Shown here piece by piece: positions 1 to 8,913 of a stretch of DNA of 64,000 bases (position 1 is the stretch's first letter; every line of letters starts with the position of its first letter). The notes under the pieces were generated by a model, which was not told the origin of the DNA, made no database searches, and saw only the letters and a program-made list of their open reading frames with translations. Source of the stretch: Pseudogemmobacter lacusdianii (lineage in GTDB: Bacteria > Pseudomonadota > Alphaproteobacteria > Rhodobacterales > Rhodobacteraceae); the NCBI RefSeq assembly GCF_030848395.1, contig NZ_JAVDBT010000003.1:244697-308696 (forward strand), written 5' to 3'. The translations under genes were made by a program, and so were the position numbers.

Positions 1-368
1 TCACCGCCCTCGACATGCTCTTCGAGCGCCGCACCCAAAGGCGCGAGGGCCAACAGGCCGACCCCGATCACGACCCTTCGGTCTTCCCGCTCGCCACGCC
101 GCTTATTGCTGGCCCGGGCGCCATTGCGACGATGATCCTTCTTGTCGGCCAATCCGGCCCCGGTTGGATTGGAACCACATGGGTGGTTGGGCTGTTGCTG
201 GTGATGATGGCAACAACTTTCGCTTTCCTGCTGCTGTCGAACTGGTTCGAGCGGATGCTCGGCCGCACCGGGGTGATCGTGATCACCCGCCTTTTGGGCA
301 TGCTCTTGGCTGCGCTTTCTGTGCAATTCGTCATCGACGGCGTCAAACAAACCGGCCTGATCGGTTAA
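1..368 (+). CDS. MarC family inner-membrane protein (3' part)
   Basis: The first bases of the window are already inside this gene, so the N-terminus is missing. The visible ~122 residues carry the MarC/UPF0056 hallmark PLATPLIAGPGAIATMILL followed by further hydrophobic segments (around GTTWVVGLLLVMMATTFAFL and RLLGMLLAALSVQFVIDGV) that look like transmembrane helices. MarC proteins are inner-membrane proteins of uncertain function; the old link with multiple antibiotic resistance has not held up. It ends 25 bases before the aspartic protease gene on the same strand, so the two are probably co-transcribed. Confidence 0.85.
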   Translation, partial: TALDMLFERRTQRREGQQADPDHDPSVFPLATPLIAGPGAIATMILLVGQSGPGWIGTTWVVGLLLVMMATTFAFLLLSNWFERMLGRTGVIVITRLLGMLLAALSVQFVIDGVKQTGLIG

Positions 369-393
369 ACTCTCACCAACCGAAGGGCCACGC

Positions 394-972
394 ATGGACG
401 GCGACAGCATTGCAAGACTTGGCTATCTGGCGCTTCTTTTGGCAGCGGTCGGCGGTTGGGTGATCGTCGAATATCGCAGCCGTATGGGCCAAGCTCTGCG
501 CGTCGCCGCCGCTTGGGGCCTCATCATCCTTGGACTGATGGCCGCCTATGGGCTTTGGAACGACATCCGAGGCCCCGAGCGCCCGCAGGCCCAAGTGACC
601 ACCGAAAATGGCAAGGTCGAGCTGAAACGCGGCGCCGATGGCCATTACTATGCCACGCTGCGGATCAATGGCCATGACATCTTCTTCATGGCCGATACCG
701 GCGCCTCGATGATGGTGCTGACCCAACGCGACGCGCAGGCGCTTGGCTTCGATCCTGAGGACCTGCTCTACCTCGGCCAAGCCTCCACCGCCAATGGCAC
801 CGTGCGCACCGCCCATGTCACTTTGGATGAGGTGACGCTCGGCCCCTTCACCGACCCGAACGTCTCGGCTTGGGTCAATGAAGGCGCGCTCGATATCTCA
901 CTTCTCGGCATGGAATATCTGGGCCGCTTTAGGATCGAGATCACCGGCGACCGCATGATCCTTTCGCGCTAA
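394..972 (+). CDS. Membrane-anchored retropepsin-like aspartic protease (TIGR02281 type)
   Basis: 192 residues. Two hydrophobic segments near residues 8-26 and 36-54 anchor the protein, and the remainder forms one retropepsin-like domain. The catalytic motif DTGAS is at residues 101-105 and the second conserved block LGMEYLGRFRIEI is near the C-terminus. A single-lobed domain of this kind must dimerise to build an active site with two aspartates. The family is common in alphaproteobacteria; Rickettsia and Rhizobium members are described as periplasm-facing. Substrate unknown. It follows the MarC gene by 25 bases. Confidence 0.85.
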   Translation: MDGDSIARLGYLALLLAAVGGWVIVEYRSRMGQALRVAAAWGLIILGLMAAYGLWNDIRGPERPQAQVTTENGKVELKRGADGHYYATLRINGHDIFFMADTGASMMVLTQRDAQALGFDPEDLLYLGQASTANGTVRTAHVTLDEVTLGPFTDPNVSAWVNEGALDISLLGMEYLGRFRIEITGDRMILSR

Positions 973-992
973 GCCAGCGAAACCCAAAACCA

Positions 993-1050
993 TTTCATCT
1001 TGACTTAAATACTCTCTTCGCTCCGCTCAGAATGAAATTCTGGGCGGAGC
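993..1050. repeat. Intergenic repeat, type A copy 1, with 14-bp hairpin
   Basis: TTTCATCTTGACTTAAAT followed by ACTC (993-1014) matches the type A core seen again near 16824, 37957 and twice near 59.5 kb. It is followed by a long hairpin: GCTCCGCTCAGAAT (1020-1033), loop GAA, and the complementary arm to 1050 with one G-T wobble. It lies between the convergent aspartic protease and holC genes, so it may also act as a bidirectional terminator or mRNA 3'-end stabiliser. Confidence 0.7.
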
Positions 1051-1126
1051 GCATCTCCGCAGCCGGTTGAGCCGCAAGGCGCAGATGCAAGATAAAACCC
1101 TTGCGCCGGAACGGCGCTCCGCTGGA

Positions 1127-1594
1127 TCAGGCCTTCGCCGCAGCTTCTGCCTTCAGATCCCAACGACCGCTTTCGTCGTTCCAATATTGCGCCGCAAGCC
1201 CGGCGGCAGTCACCGCCTTCCACTGCATCCGCGCCTCTTGCACCTGGGTCTGATCGCGCCCGTCAAAGACCAGCCAAATCCGCTCCAGCGCCGCCGCCTC
1301 TGCCGCATCGACCGGCAAAGGCCCCATCAGTAAAAGACATTGCGCCGCATTGCCGACCGGACCCGCGCCCAAAAGCACCGGCTGATCGGAGTCCTGCGCG
1401 CCGCCCTCAAGGCCATGTGGCACAATCCCCGCGCCGCTATGCTGCCAAAGCCGATTGTCCAACCGCTCCAAAACCGCCCGCTCGGGGTGGCGGATCATCA
1501 CCCGCCAGCCCTGCCCCAAGGCGCGCGGCACCAGCATGTCGATCACCTCGTCCATGCTGTGCCGCTGCAAATGGTAAAAGTTAACGCTGGCCAA
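1127..1594 (-). CDS. holC: DNA polymerase III subunit chi
   Basis: 155 residues. Begins MASVNFYHL, the typical HolC N-terminus, and has the expected small alpha/beta fold length with the conserved central segment containing LLMGPLPVDAAEA. Chi links the clamp loader (through psi) to SSB at the replication fork. It starts 3 bases after the pepA stop codon on the same strand, the pepA-holC order also seen in enterobacteria, so the two are translationally close. Residues beyond 140 (LKAEAAAKA) form an alanine-rich tail. Confidence 0.9.
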   Translation of the reverse strand: MASVNFYHLQRHSMDEVIDMLVPRALGQGWRVMIRHPERAVLERLDNRLWQHSGAGIVPHGLEGGAQDSDQPVLLGAGPVGNAAQCLLLMGPLPVDAAEAAALERIWLVFDGRDQTQVQEARMQWKAVTAAGLAAQYWNDESGRWDLKAEAAAKA

Positions 1595-1597
1595 GGT

Positions 1598-3070
1598 TTA
1601 CTTTTGCTCAAACTTGTCGCGGATCAGCCGGTTCAGCGCCATCACACCCCAGCCGGTGGCACCCTTCGGCGCCAAAGCCGTGTCGGATTTCAGCAAAGCC
1701 GTGCCCGCGATGTCGAGATGGCACCAAGGCATGCCCTCTTTCACGAAACGCTGCAAGAATTGTGCCGCCGTGATCGCCCCACCATCGCGGCCACCCACGT
1801 TCATCATATCAGCAATCCGCGACTTCAGCTTGGCATCATAAGCCTCGCCCATCGGCATCCGCCAAGCGCCCTCGCCCTCGGCCCCGGCCGCTTTCAAGAA
1901 AGCGTTGCAAAGGTCATCATCGTTCGAGAAGACGCCAGTATTCTCATGCCCCAAAGCGATGATGATCGCCCCGGTCAGGGTGGCAAGGTTGATCATCCCC
2001 GCAGGCTTAAAGCGCTCTTGCGCATACCACAGCACATCGGCCAGCACCAAACGGCCCTCGGCATCGGTGTTGATGACCTCGATCGTGTCACCTTTCATGG
2101 ACTTCACCACATCGCCCGGACGCTGCGCCTTGCCGTCGGGCATATTCTCGACAAGCCCCACGAGGCCCACGACATTGGCCTTGGCCTTGCGCAAAGCCAA
2201 AGTGCGCATGACGCCAGCCACAACGCCCGCGCCGCCCATATCCATGGTCATCTCTTCCATGCCACCAGCCGGCTTGATCGAGATGCCGCCGGTGTCGAAG
2301 ACCACGCCTTTGCCGATCAGCGCGAAGGGCGCCTCATCCTTGGCGCCGCCCTTCCATTGCATGACCACAACCTTGGACGGGCTTTCCGAGCCCAAGCCGA
2401 CGCCCAGCAAAGCGCCCATGCCCAGCTTGGCCAATTCGGCCTCTTCCAAGATCTCGACCTCAAGGCCCAGCTCTTGCATCGCGGCAAGACGGGCGGCAAA
2501 ATCGTCTGTGGTCAAGACGTTGGCTGGCTCATTCACCAGATCGCGGGTGAAGAATACGCCCTCCGCCACTGCCGCCATCGGCGCCGCTTCCGCGGCCACC
2601 GCTTCGGGGTTGGCCACCATCATCTCGACCGCGCCACGCACAGGCTGCGCGCCGGTTTTATGCGGGGTGAACTCATAAGCGCGCATCGCCAGACCAAAGG
2701 AGATCTCCGCCGCGCGCGCATGGTTCTCTGCCATCACCAGCAAATCAGCCGAGGCGAGACCGCGCCCGATCGCGCCACCCGCCTTGCGGGCCGCAGCAAC
2801 ATCCGCGCGTTTTGCCAGCCGCACCAGCTGCAAGCTTTCTGCCGCCAGACCGGCCGGGAAGGCCAGATCCAAAGCATCGCCCGCCTTCAGCTTGCCAAAA
2901 GCCTCAGAGCCCAAGGCGCGGCTCAACGCCCCTTTCATCGCCCGGTCCAGCTTACGCGCGGCAGGGCTCAGCGCTTCCGGGCCATCGGCCAGAACCGCAA
3001 TGCGGCCCGGATGGCTCGTAAGCCGGTCAAGGTCAGTTTGGGCAAAACGGATCGGAGCGGGATGAGTCAT
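1598..3070 (-). CDS. pepA: Leucyl aminopeptidase (M17 cytosol aminopeptidase)
   Basis: 490 residues from the ATG at 3070, chosen over an ATG 15 bases upstream because AAGG sits at ribosome-binding distance from the inner one. The protein has the M17 two-domain layout: a variable N-terminal domain and a C-terminal catalytic domain with the metal-binding GKGVVFDTGG near residue 253 and the signature NTDAEGRL near residue 332. It removes N-terminal residues from peptides using two metal ions in the cytoplasm. Length matches E. coli PepA. Divergent from lptF across a ~160-base gap, as in E. coli. Confidence 0.95.
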   Translation of the reverse strand: MTHPAPIRFAQTDLDRLTSHPGRIAVLADGPEALSPAARKLDRAMKGALSRALGSEAFGKLKAGDALDLAFPAGLAAESLQLVRLAKRADVAAARKAGGAIGRGLASADLLVMAENHARAAEISFGLAMRAYEFTPHKTGAQPVRGAVEMMVANPEAVAAEAAPMAAVAEGVFFTRDLVNEPANVLTTDDFAARLAAMQELGLEVEILEEAELAKLGMGALLGVGLGSESPSKVVVMQWKGGAKDEAPFALIGKGVVFDTGGISIKPAGGMEEMTMDMGGAGVVAGVMRTLALRKAKANVVGLVGLVENMPDGKAQRPGDVVKSMKGDTIEVINTDAEGRLVLADVLWYAQERFKPAGMINLATLTGAIIIALGHENTGVFSNDDDLCNAFLKAAGAEGEGAWRMPMGEAYDAKLKSRIADMMNVGGRDGGAITAAQFLQRFVKEGMPWCHLDIAGTALLKSDTALAPKGATGWGVMALNRLIRDKFEQK

Positions 3071-3231
3071 GGGTCGCCTTCGCATCTGGGGATCGCCCCG
3101 ACCACCAAAGCGGATCGGCGGGCGCTGGCCGACAGGCTATAGATTGGCCGCCGCCAACGCCAGATATGAGTTTCAGAGCTTTGCCAAATCCTTTAGGGTC
3201 GGCGCAATATCTTGTGAGGGTCGCGCAAAGC

Positions 3232-4359
3232 GTGTCGAGATTTGACCGATATCTGCTGTCGCATCTGCTGGCGCTGTTTGGGTTTTTCAGCCTGGTGCTG
3301 GTGGCTGTCTATTGGGTCAACCGGGCGGTTGGCCTTTTTGACCAACTGATTGGCGACGGCCAATCGGCGGTTGTTTTCGTGGAATTTTCCCTGCTGACCC
3401 TGCCCAATGTGATCCGTCTGGTGCTGCCGGTCTCGGCCTTCGCGGCCTGTCTTTACGCGATCAACCGCCTGGCGCAGGAAAGCGAGCTGGTGGTCATGCA
3501 GGCCACCGGCTTTTCCGCCTTCCGCCTTGCGCGCCCGGTGCTTTACTTCGGCCTTTCGGTCATGGCGATGCAGATGGTGCTGACCCATGTGCTGGTGCCC
3601 CTGTCCAGCGCGCGCCTGGGCGAGCGGACCTCGGAAATCTCGGCCAATGCCACGGCGCAATTTCTGAAAGAGGGCAGCTTCATGCACCCCACCGCTGGCA
3701 TCACGCTCTACATCAGCGAGATTTCGCAGCTGGGTGAGCTGCAAAAGATCTTCCTCGCCGATGATCGGGGCGAGACAGAGCGACTGGTTTATACGGCTGA
3801 GACCGCGCTTATGGTGCGGGGTGAGACAGGGCCGGTGCTGGTGATGATCGACGGCGCGGCGCAGCGGCTGACCCGCGAAGGGCAGCGGCTTGCCCTGACC
3901 CGGTTTGAGAATTTCGCAATGGATCTCAGCGGCTTGGTCAGCACTGGCGATGCGCGCCGCATCTCGCTGCGCGAGCTTTCGACGGCCGAGCTTTTGAAAG
4001 CCGATCCCGCGATGCTGGAAGAAACCCGTGGCAATCGCGCCTATTTCTTTGAAGAGGCGCACAGCCGCTTTGCCTCACCGCTTTTGGCTTTGGCCGCGCC
4101 GCTGCTGGGCTTTGCCGCTTTGATGCTGGGCAGCTATTCGCGCTTTGGCCTCTTGCCGCAGATTGGCTTGGCGGTGGGGCTTTTGATCGTGGTGCAAACC
4201 ATCTCAACTTTGGGTTCGGGCCGCGCGCTGGAAAGCGACAACGGCTGGCCCTTGGTCTATGCCGCCCCGCTCACCGGCCTTGCGCTTTCAGCTTTCATGC
4301 TCTGGCTCGCGCAACGCCCCAGACGGCGCCCCAAAGCACAAGCCGAGGTGCCGGCATGA
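3232..4359 (+). CDS. lptF: LPS export ABC transporter permease LptF
   Basis: 375 residues when started at the GTG at 3232, which is preceded by GAGGG 11 bases upstream and gives the family N-terminus VSRFDRYLLSHLL; an upstream ATG at 3166 would add 22 residues with no family support. Hydrophobic segments occur near both ends (three N-terminal, three C-terminal) with a periplasmic jellyroll domain between, the LptF/LptG pattern. With LptG and LptB it extracts lipopolysaccharide from the inner membrane. Its last four bases overlap the lptG start (ATGA). Confidence 0.92.
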   Translation: MSRFDRYLLSHLLALFGFFSLVLVAVYWVNRAVGLFDQLIGDGQSAVVFVEFSLLTLPNVIRLVLPVSAFAACLYAINRLAQESELVVMQATGFSAFRLARPVLYFGLSVMAMQMVLTHVLVPLSSARLGERTSEISANATAQFLKEGSFMHPTAGITLYISEISQLGELQKIFLADDRGETERLVYTAETALMVRGETGPVLVMIDGAAQRLTREGQRLALTRFENFAMDLSGLVSTGDARRISLRELSTAELLKADPAMLEETRGNRAYFFEEAHSRFASPLLALAAPLLGFAALMLGSYSRFGLLPQIGLAVGLLIVVQTISTLGSGRALESDNGWPLVYAAPLTGLALSAFMLWLAQRPRRRPKAQAEVPA

Positions 4360-5441
4360 GACTCTCGCGCTATATCGCCCGCCGTTTCATCACCACGACC
4401 GGCATGGTTTTCGCCATTTTCTTCGGCATCCTGCTGTTGATCGATATGATCGAGCAGATGCGCAAGCTTTCAGGCAGCGATGCGAGCTTTGGCGATGCGC
4501 TGCATCTGTCGCTCCTGAACGTGCCCGATACGATGTATCGCATCCTGCCCTTGATCACGATCATGGGCTCGGTCGCGCTGTTCTTGGCCCTTGCCCGCTC
4601 GTCCGAGCTGGTGGTGGTGCGGGCGGCGGGCCGCTCGGGCCTGCGCTTCTTGGTCACCCCGGTGCTGGTGGCTTTGGTTTTCGGCATCTTCGCCGTGGCC
4701 GTGCTGAACCCCTTGGTCGCCGCCACCCAAAAAGCCTATGATGAGGCGCGGGCCGCGGGCAATTCGGTTCTTTCGGTCTCGGATTCCGGACTTTGGCTGC
4801 GCCAAGGCGGTGAATACGGCCAGACTGTGATCCAAGCCGCTCGGGCCAATCAAGACGGGACCGAGCTTTCCACCGTCACCTTTCTGACCTTTGGCCCCGA
4901 TGGCGCGCCGGCCACAAGGATCGAGGCCCCGACCGCAAGACTCACCCCCGGAGCTTGGCTTTTGGACGGCGCGAAGATGTGGGATCTGACCGCCCCCAAC
5001 CCCGAGCTTGCCGCGCAGAGCTGGCCCGATGGCACCCCACTGCCCTCGGACCTTACGCCCGAGCGGATCCGCGACAGTTTCGGCACGCCCAATGCGGTGC
5101 CGATCTGGCAATTGCCCAGCTATATCGACGGTTTGGAAACCGCGGGCTTCTCGGCCCGCTCCTATCAGTTGTGGTTCCAGATGGAGCTGGCGCAGCCGCT
5201 CCTTCTGGCGGCCATGGTGCTGATCGCCGCCGGTTTCACCATGCGCCACGCCCGCTTTGGCAAGACCGGCACCATGGTGCTTTACGCCATGCTGGCCGGC
5301 TTTGCTTTGTTCTTCCTGCGCAATTTCGCCCAAGCCTTGGGCGAAACCGGCCAGATCCCGATCGCCGCCGCCGCATGGAGCCCGCCGCTTGCCGCGGCCC
5401 TCTTGGCCCTTGGCCTTGTCTTGCATTTGGAGGAGGGCTGA
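4356..5441 (+). CDS. lptG: LPS export ABC transporter permease LptG
   Basis: 361 residues. Begins MRLSRYIARRFITTTGMVF, the standard LptG start, with N-terminal and C-terminal membrane bundles around a periplasmic domain. It partners LptF in the LptB2FG extractor that passes LPS to LptC and LptA. Start overlaps the lptF stop by 4 bases, and its own stop TGA shares one base with the lptD ATG (TGATG), so lptF-lptG-lptD are translationally coupled. Confidence 0.93.
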   Translation: MRLSRYIARRFITTTGMVFAIFFGILLLIDMIEQMRKLSGSDASFGDALHLSLLNVPDTMYRILPLITIMGSVALFLALARSSELVVVRAAGRSGLRFLVTPVLVALVFGIFAVAVLNPLVAATQKAYDEARAAGNSVLSVSDSGLWLRQGGEYGQTVIQAARANQDGTELSTVTFLTFGPDGAPATRIEAPTARLTPGAWLLDGAKMWDLTAPNPELAAQSWPDGTPLPSDLTPERIRDSFGTPNAVPIWQLPSYIDGLETAGFSARSYQLWFQMELAQPLLLAAMVLIAAGFTMRHARFGKTGTMVLYAMLAGFALFFLRNFAQALGETGQIPIAAAAWSPPLAAALLALGLVLHLEEG

Positions 5442-7597
5442 TGCGCGGCCTTTTGCAGATTTTCGCCGTTGTTTTGGCGGGTTTTTTCGCCGCAAACGCC
5501 CTGCCCGCCCATGCGCAAGAGACAGCCTCGCTGATCTCGGATCGGCTGAGCATCACCGGCGACACCCGCCTGATCGCCGAAGGCAATGTCGAGGTGTTCT
5601 TCCAAGGCCGCTCCTTGCGCGCCAGCCGGATCATCTATGATCAAGCCGCCGATCGGCTTTTGATCGAAGGCCCGATCGTGCTGACCGAGACCGGCGGCGA
5701 TACGCTGATCCTTGCTTCGCAGGCCGATCTTGCGGCCGACCTTTCCGAAGGGCTTTTGACCTCGGCGCGCATGGTGCTGAACCAGCAGCTGCAATTGGCC
5801 GCCAATGAGATCCAGCGCATCGATGGACGCTATACCGCGCTGAACTCGGTCGTGGCCTCGTCTTGCAAAGTCTGCGCCAGCCACCCGGTACCGCTGTGGG
5901 AGATCCGCGCCGCCCGGGTCGTGCATGACCAAGAGGAGCGTCAGCTTTACTTTGACCACGCGCAGTTCCGCCTTGCGGGCGTGCCAGTCTTCTACATCCC
6001 GCGCCTGCGGATGCCGGATCCTTCGCTCGACCGCGCCACCGGCTTTTTACAGCCGAAACTCCGCACGACCTCGCTCCTCGGCACCGGGCTGAAACTGCCC
6101 TATTTCATCGCTTTGGGCGAGAACCGAGATCTGACCGTCACGCCCTATATCACCACCAAAGGCGGCCGCTCGGTCGAGCTGCGCTACCGCCAAGCCTTCC
6201 GCACCGGTCAGATCGACGTCACCGGCGCCACCTCGCGCGATGATATTCTGCCCGGCGAGAGCCGTGGTTATCTCTTCGCCACCGGTCAATTTGCTTTGCC
6301 GGAAAACTACCGGCTCGACCTGAAACTTCAGGCCGTCTCGGACCCGGCCTATCTTTTGGATTACGGCATTTCGGACACCGACCGCCTCGACAGCCGCATC
6401 ACCATCGATCGCACCCGGCGCAATGAATATATTTCCGGCCGGGTGATCAGCTTCCAAAGCCTGCGCGATGATGAGGACAACAACACCCTACCCTCGGTCG
6501 TCGCGGATCTGACCTTCCACCGCCGCTTCTCGCTTGGCCCATTGGGCGGCGAAGGCGGCTTGCGGCTGCAAACCCACAACCATTGGCGCAGCTCCTCGGA
6601 CCCGCTGGATGGGCCTGACGATGACCTGATCGCCGATGGCCGTGACCTCAGCCGCATTTCGGCCCGGCTCGACTGGCGCCGCAGCTTCCTTCTGCCCGGC
6701 GGGGTCGAGGCTGTGCTCTTGGGCGAGGCCTCGGGCGACATCTACTCGGTCGGCCAAGACGCAACCTATTCTGGCAATTACAGCCGCAGCCACACCGCCG
6801 CGGGGGTTGAGCTGCGCTGGCCGCTGGTCAAGGCCACCGGCACAGGTGCGATGCATGTGATCGAGCCAATCGCCCAGCTGGTTTGGGCCGATTCCGACAA
6901 TAATGGGATCCCGAATGAGGATTCCACCCTTTTGGAGTTCGACGAGGGCAACCTCTTCTCCCTGAACCGCTTCCCCGGCTCGGATGCAGTTGAGCAAGGC
7001 CGCCGCGCCAATATTGGCATGATCTGGACCCGCTACGACCCGCGCGGCTGGTCGATGGCTCTGACGATGGGCCGCATCTACCGCGAACGTGATTATGGCC
7101 AATTCGGCCCGGCCTCGGGCCTTGCGGGCGAAACCTCTGATTGGCTGGCAGGGGTGAATTTCACCTTGCCTCAAGGCTATAGTCTTGCGGCGCGCGCCAC
7201 GTTTGACGGCGATTTTGAACTCTCCAAAGCCGAAGGCCGTCTGTCGCTTAACCGCGATAAGCTGGCCCTTGCGGCCTCGATGCTTTGGGTCGAGGCGGAT
7301 CCGCTCTTTGAGAACCGCCCCACGCCCACCCGCGAGTTCAGCTTTGACGCCAGCTGGAAGGCCAGCCAACAGCTGACGACACGACTGGTCGGCAGCTATG
7401 ATTTCGAAGGCGGGCGCGGCACTTTGGCCGGATTGGGGCTGGAATACCGCACCGATTGCATCGCGGTGGATCTTTCCCTATCGCGTCGCTTCACGTCATC
7501 GACTAATGTAACTCCGACAACGGATTTTGGCCTTTCCTTTGAGCTGATTGGCATCAATGGCAAGGGCGCAGCCGGGCCCTCCCGGCGGTGCAGCTAA
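5441..7597 (+). CDS. lptD: LPS assembly outer-membrane protein LptD
   Basis: 718 residues. The ATG at 5441 overlaps the lptG stop; the preceding AGGAGGG is a strong ribosome-binding site inside lptG. A signal peptide ends around ALPAHAQE. Residues about 30-150 are the periplasmic OstA/LptA-like domain (SDRLSITGDTRLIAEGNVEV), the rest is the long beta-barrel that forms the outer-membrane LPS translocon with LptE. The cysteines in SSCKVCASHP near residue 145 may take part in the disulfides that LptD proteins require. Placed before surA, whose product helps fold LptD in other bacteria. Confidence 0.95.
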   Translation: MRGLLQIFAVVLAGFFAANALPAHAQETASLISDRLSITGDTRLIAEGNVEVFFQGRSLRASRIIYDQAADRLLIEGPIVLTETGGDTLILASQADLAADLSEGLLTSARMVLNQQLQLAANEIQRIDGRYTALNSVVASSCKVCASHPVPLWEIRAARVVHDQEERQLYFDHAQFRLAGVPVFYIPRLRMPDPSLDRATGFLQPKLRTTSLLGTGLKLPYFIALGENRDLTVTPYITTKGGRSVELRYRQAFRTGQIDVTGATSRDDILPGESRGYLFATGQFALPENYRLDLKLQAVSDPAYLLDYGISDTDRLDSRITIDRTRRNEYISGRVISFQSLRDDEDNNTLPSVVADLTFHRRFSLGPLGGEGGLRLQTHNHWRSSSDPLDGPDDDLIADGRDLSRISARLDWRRSFLLPGGVEAVLLGEASGDIYSVGQDATYSGNYSRSHTAAGVELRWPLVKATGTGAMHVIEPIAQLVWADSDNNGIPNEDSTLLEFDEGNLFSLNRFPGSDAVEQGRRANIGMIWTRYDPRGWSMALTMGRIYRERDYGQFGPASGLAGETSDWLAGVNFTLPQGYSLAARATFDGDFELSKAEGRLSLNRDKLALAASMLWVEADPLFENRPTPTREFSFDASWKASQQLTTRLVGSYDFEGGRGTLAGLGLEYRTDCIAVDLSLSRRFTSSTNVTPTTDFGLSFELIGINGKGAAGPSRRCS

Positions 7598-7652
7598 GAC
7601 GTTGGACGGCAGGACCAGGACAGAGAGACCCGGGGATCAAGACGGGCGCAGG

Positions 7653-8903
7653 ATGAAGATGCAAGGTTTCGGGCACATGACTTTCTGGCGTGGACTTCAG
7701 GCGGCGACGCTTGTGGCAGTATTGGGCGCTTCGGGTGGCGCGGTCTGGCTGGGCTCGGCCCCGCCCGCCCAAGCGCAAAACCTTTTCGCGCCGCGGCTTT
7801 ACGTCAACGATCAGGCGATCACCTTTTATGAGGTCGAGCAGCGCGCCAAGTTCTTGCAAGTGCTGCGCTCGCCCGGTGACCCGATGACCGAGGCTTTGCG
7901 CGTCCTGACCGAAGACCGGTTGCGTCTGGCTGAAGCCAAGCGTCTTGGCATCACGATGGGCGAAGAACAAATCAAAGCGGGCATGGAAGAATTCGCCTCC
8001 CGCGCCAATCTCTCGGCCGAGCAGCTGCTGGTTGAGCTGCAAAAAGCCGATATCGCCCCGCAAACCTTCCGCGACTTTGTGCTTGCGGGGCTTGTGTGGC
8101 GCGAAGTGGTGCGGGCGCGTTTTGTCGGCATGGTCTCGGTGTCCGAGGCCGATATCGACAAGGCGATGCAGACCATGACCCGGCCGCGCGCTTTGTCGGT
8201 TCTGGCGTCAGAACTGGTGATCCCTGCCCCTCCGGGGCAAGAGGCAGAAGCCTTGGCTTTGGCGGATGAATTGGCCGCCAGCATCCGGTCCGAGGCACAA
8301 TTTGCCGAAGCCGCGCGCAAATATTCCGCCTCGCCCACCGCAGCGGCGGGCGGGCGGCTGGAATGGCTGCCTTTGGCCAACATGCCCCCCGCCATCTCGG
8401 GCCAACTTCTGACCTTGGGCAAGGGCAAGCCCTCGCAACCGATGGTGGTGCCGAATGCCGTCGTGCTTTTCATGCTGCGCGACGTGGCCGAGGATAAGAC
8501 CGCCGCCCCGATCTCGGTCTCGGTGGAATATGCCAAATACTTTGTCGCCGATGATCCGGCGGCTGTGGCTCATGTCGCTGCCAATGTCGATCGCTGCATG
8601 GACCTTTACGGTCTGGCCAAGGGCCAACCGGCCGAGGCTTTGGTGGTTGAGACCAAACCGATGTCGCAGATCCCTTCGGATATCGGGCTGCAACTGGCCA
8701 AGCTGGATCCGGGTGAGTTTGTCACCAGCCGCACCGCCGCAGGCCAGCGGATGATCTTGATGCTGTGCACCCGCAATGTCGAAGCCGACACGCCGCCGAC
8801 ACGCGATCAGCTCCGCGATCAGGTGCAAAACCAAAAGCTCGACGGTCTGGCACAGGGCTATATGGCCGAGCTGAAGGCCAATGCGCTGATCCGCGAGCCC
8901 TGA
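7653..8903 (+). CDS. surA: Periplasmic peptidyl-prolyl isomerase/chaperone, SurA family
   Basis: 416 residues from the ATG at 7653 (an ATG at 7677 is an alternative). A signal peptide ends near PPAQAQN. The next ~140 residues are the SurA N-terminal chaperone fold (LYVNDQAITFYEVEQRAKFL), followed by one parvulin-like domain (GGRLEWLPLANMPPAISGQ) and a C-terminal segment. It escorts unfolded outer-membrane proteins, probably including LptD encoded 55 bases upstream. Alphaproteobacterial members are divergent from E. coli SurA, which has two parvulin domains, so the symbol reflects family and context rather than full equivalence. Confidence 0.85.
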   Translation: MKMQGFGHMTFWRGLQAATLVAVLGASGGAVWLGSAPPAQAQNLFAPRLYVNDQAITFYEVEQRAKFLQVLRSPGDPMTEALRVLTEDRLRLAEAKRLGITMGEEQIKAGMEEFASRANLSAEQLLVELQKADIAPQTFRDFVLAGLVWREVVRARFVGMVSVSEADIDKAMQTMTRPRALSVLASELVIPAPPGQEAEALALADELAASIRSEAQFAEAARKYSASPTAAAGGRLEWLPLANMPPAISGQLLTLGKGKPSQPMVVPNAVVLFMLRDVAEDKTAAPISVSVEYAKYFVADDPAAVAHVAANVDRCMDLYGLAKGQPAEALVVETKPMSQIPSDIGLQLAKLDPGEFVTSRTAAGQRMILMLCTRNVEADTPPTRDQLRDQVQNQKLDGLAQGYMAELKANALIREP

Positions 8904-8913
8904 GGCGGCGGGA

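Noticed and set aside
1340..3142. A 600-codon open frame opposite holC and pepA
   Set aside because: Its translation is His/Arg/Gln-rich and has no motif, while the minus strand encodes intact pepA and holC.
4955..5440. Upstream extension of lptD by 162 codons
   Set aside because: It overlaps lptG in another frame and would bury the signal peptide; the ATG at 5441 has a strong ribosome-binding site and a signal sequence.
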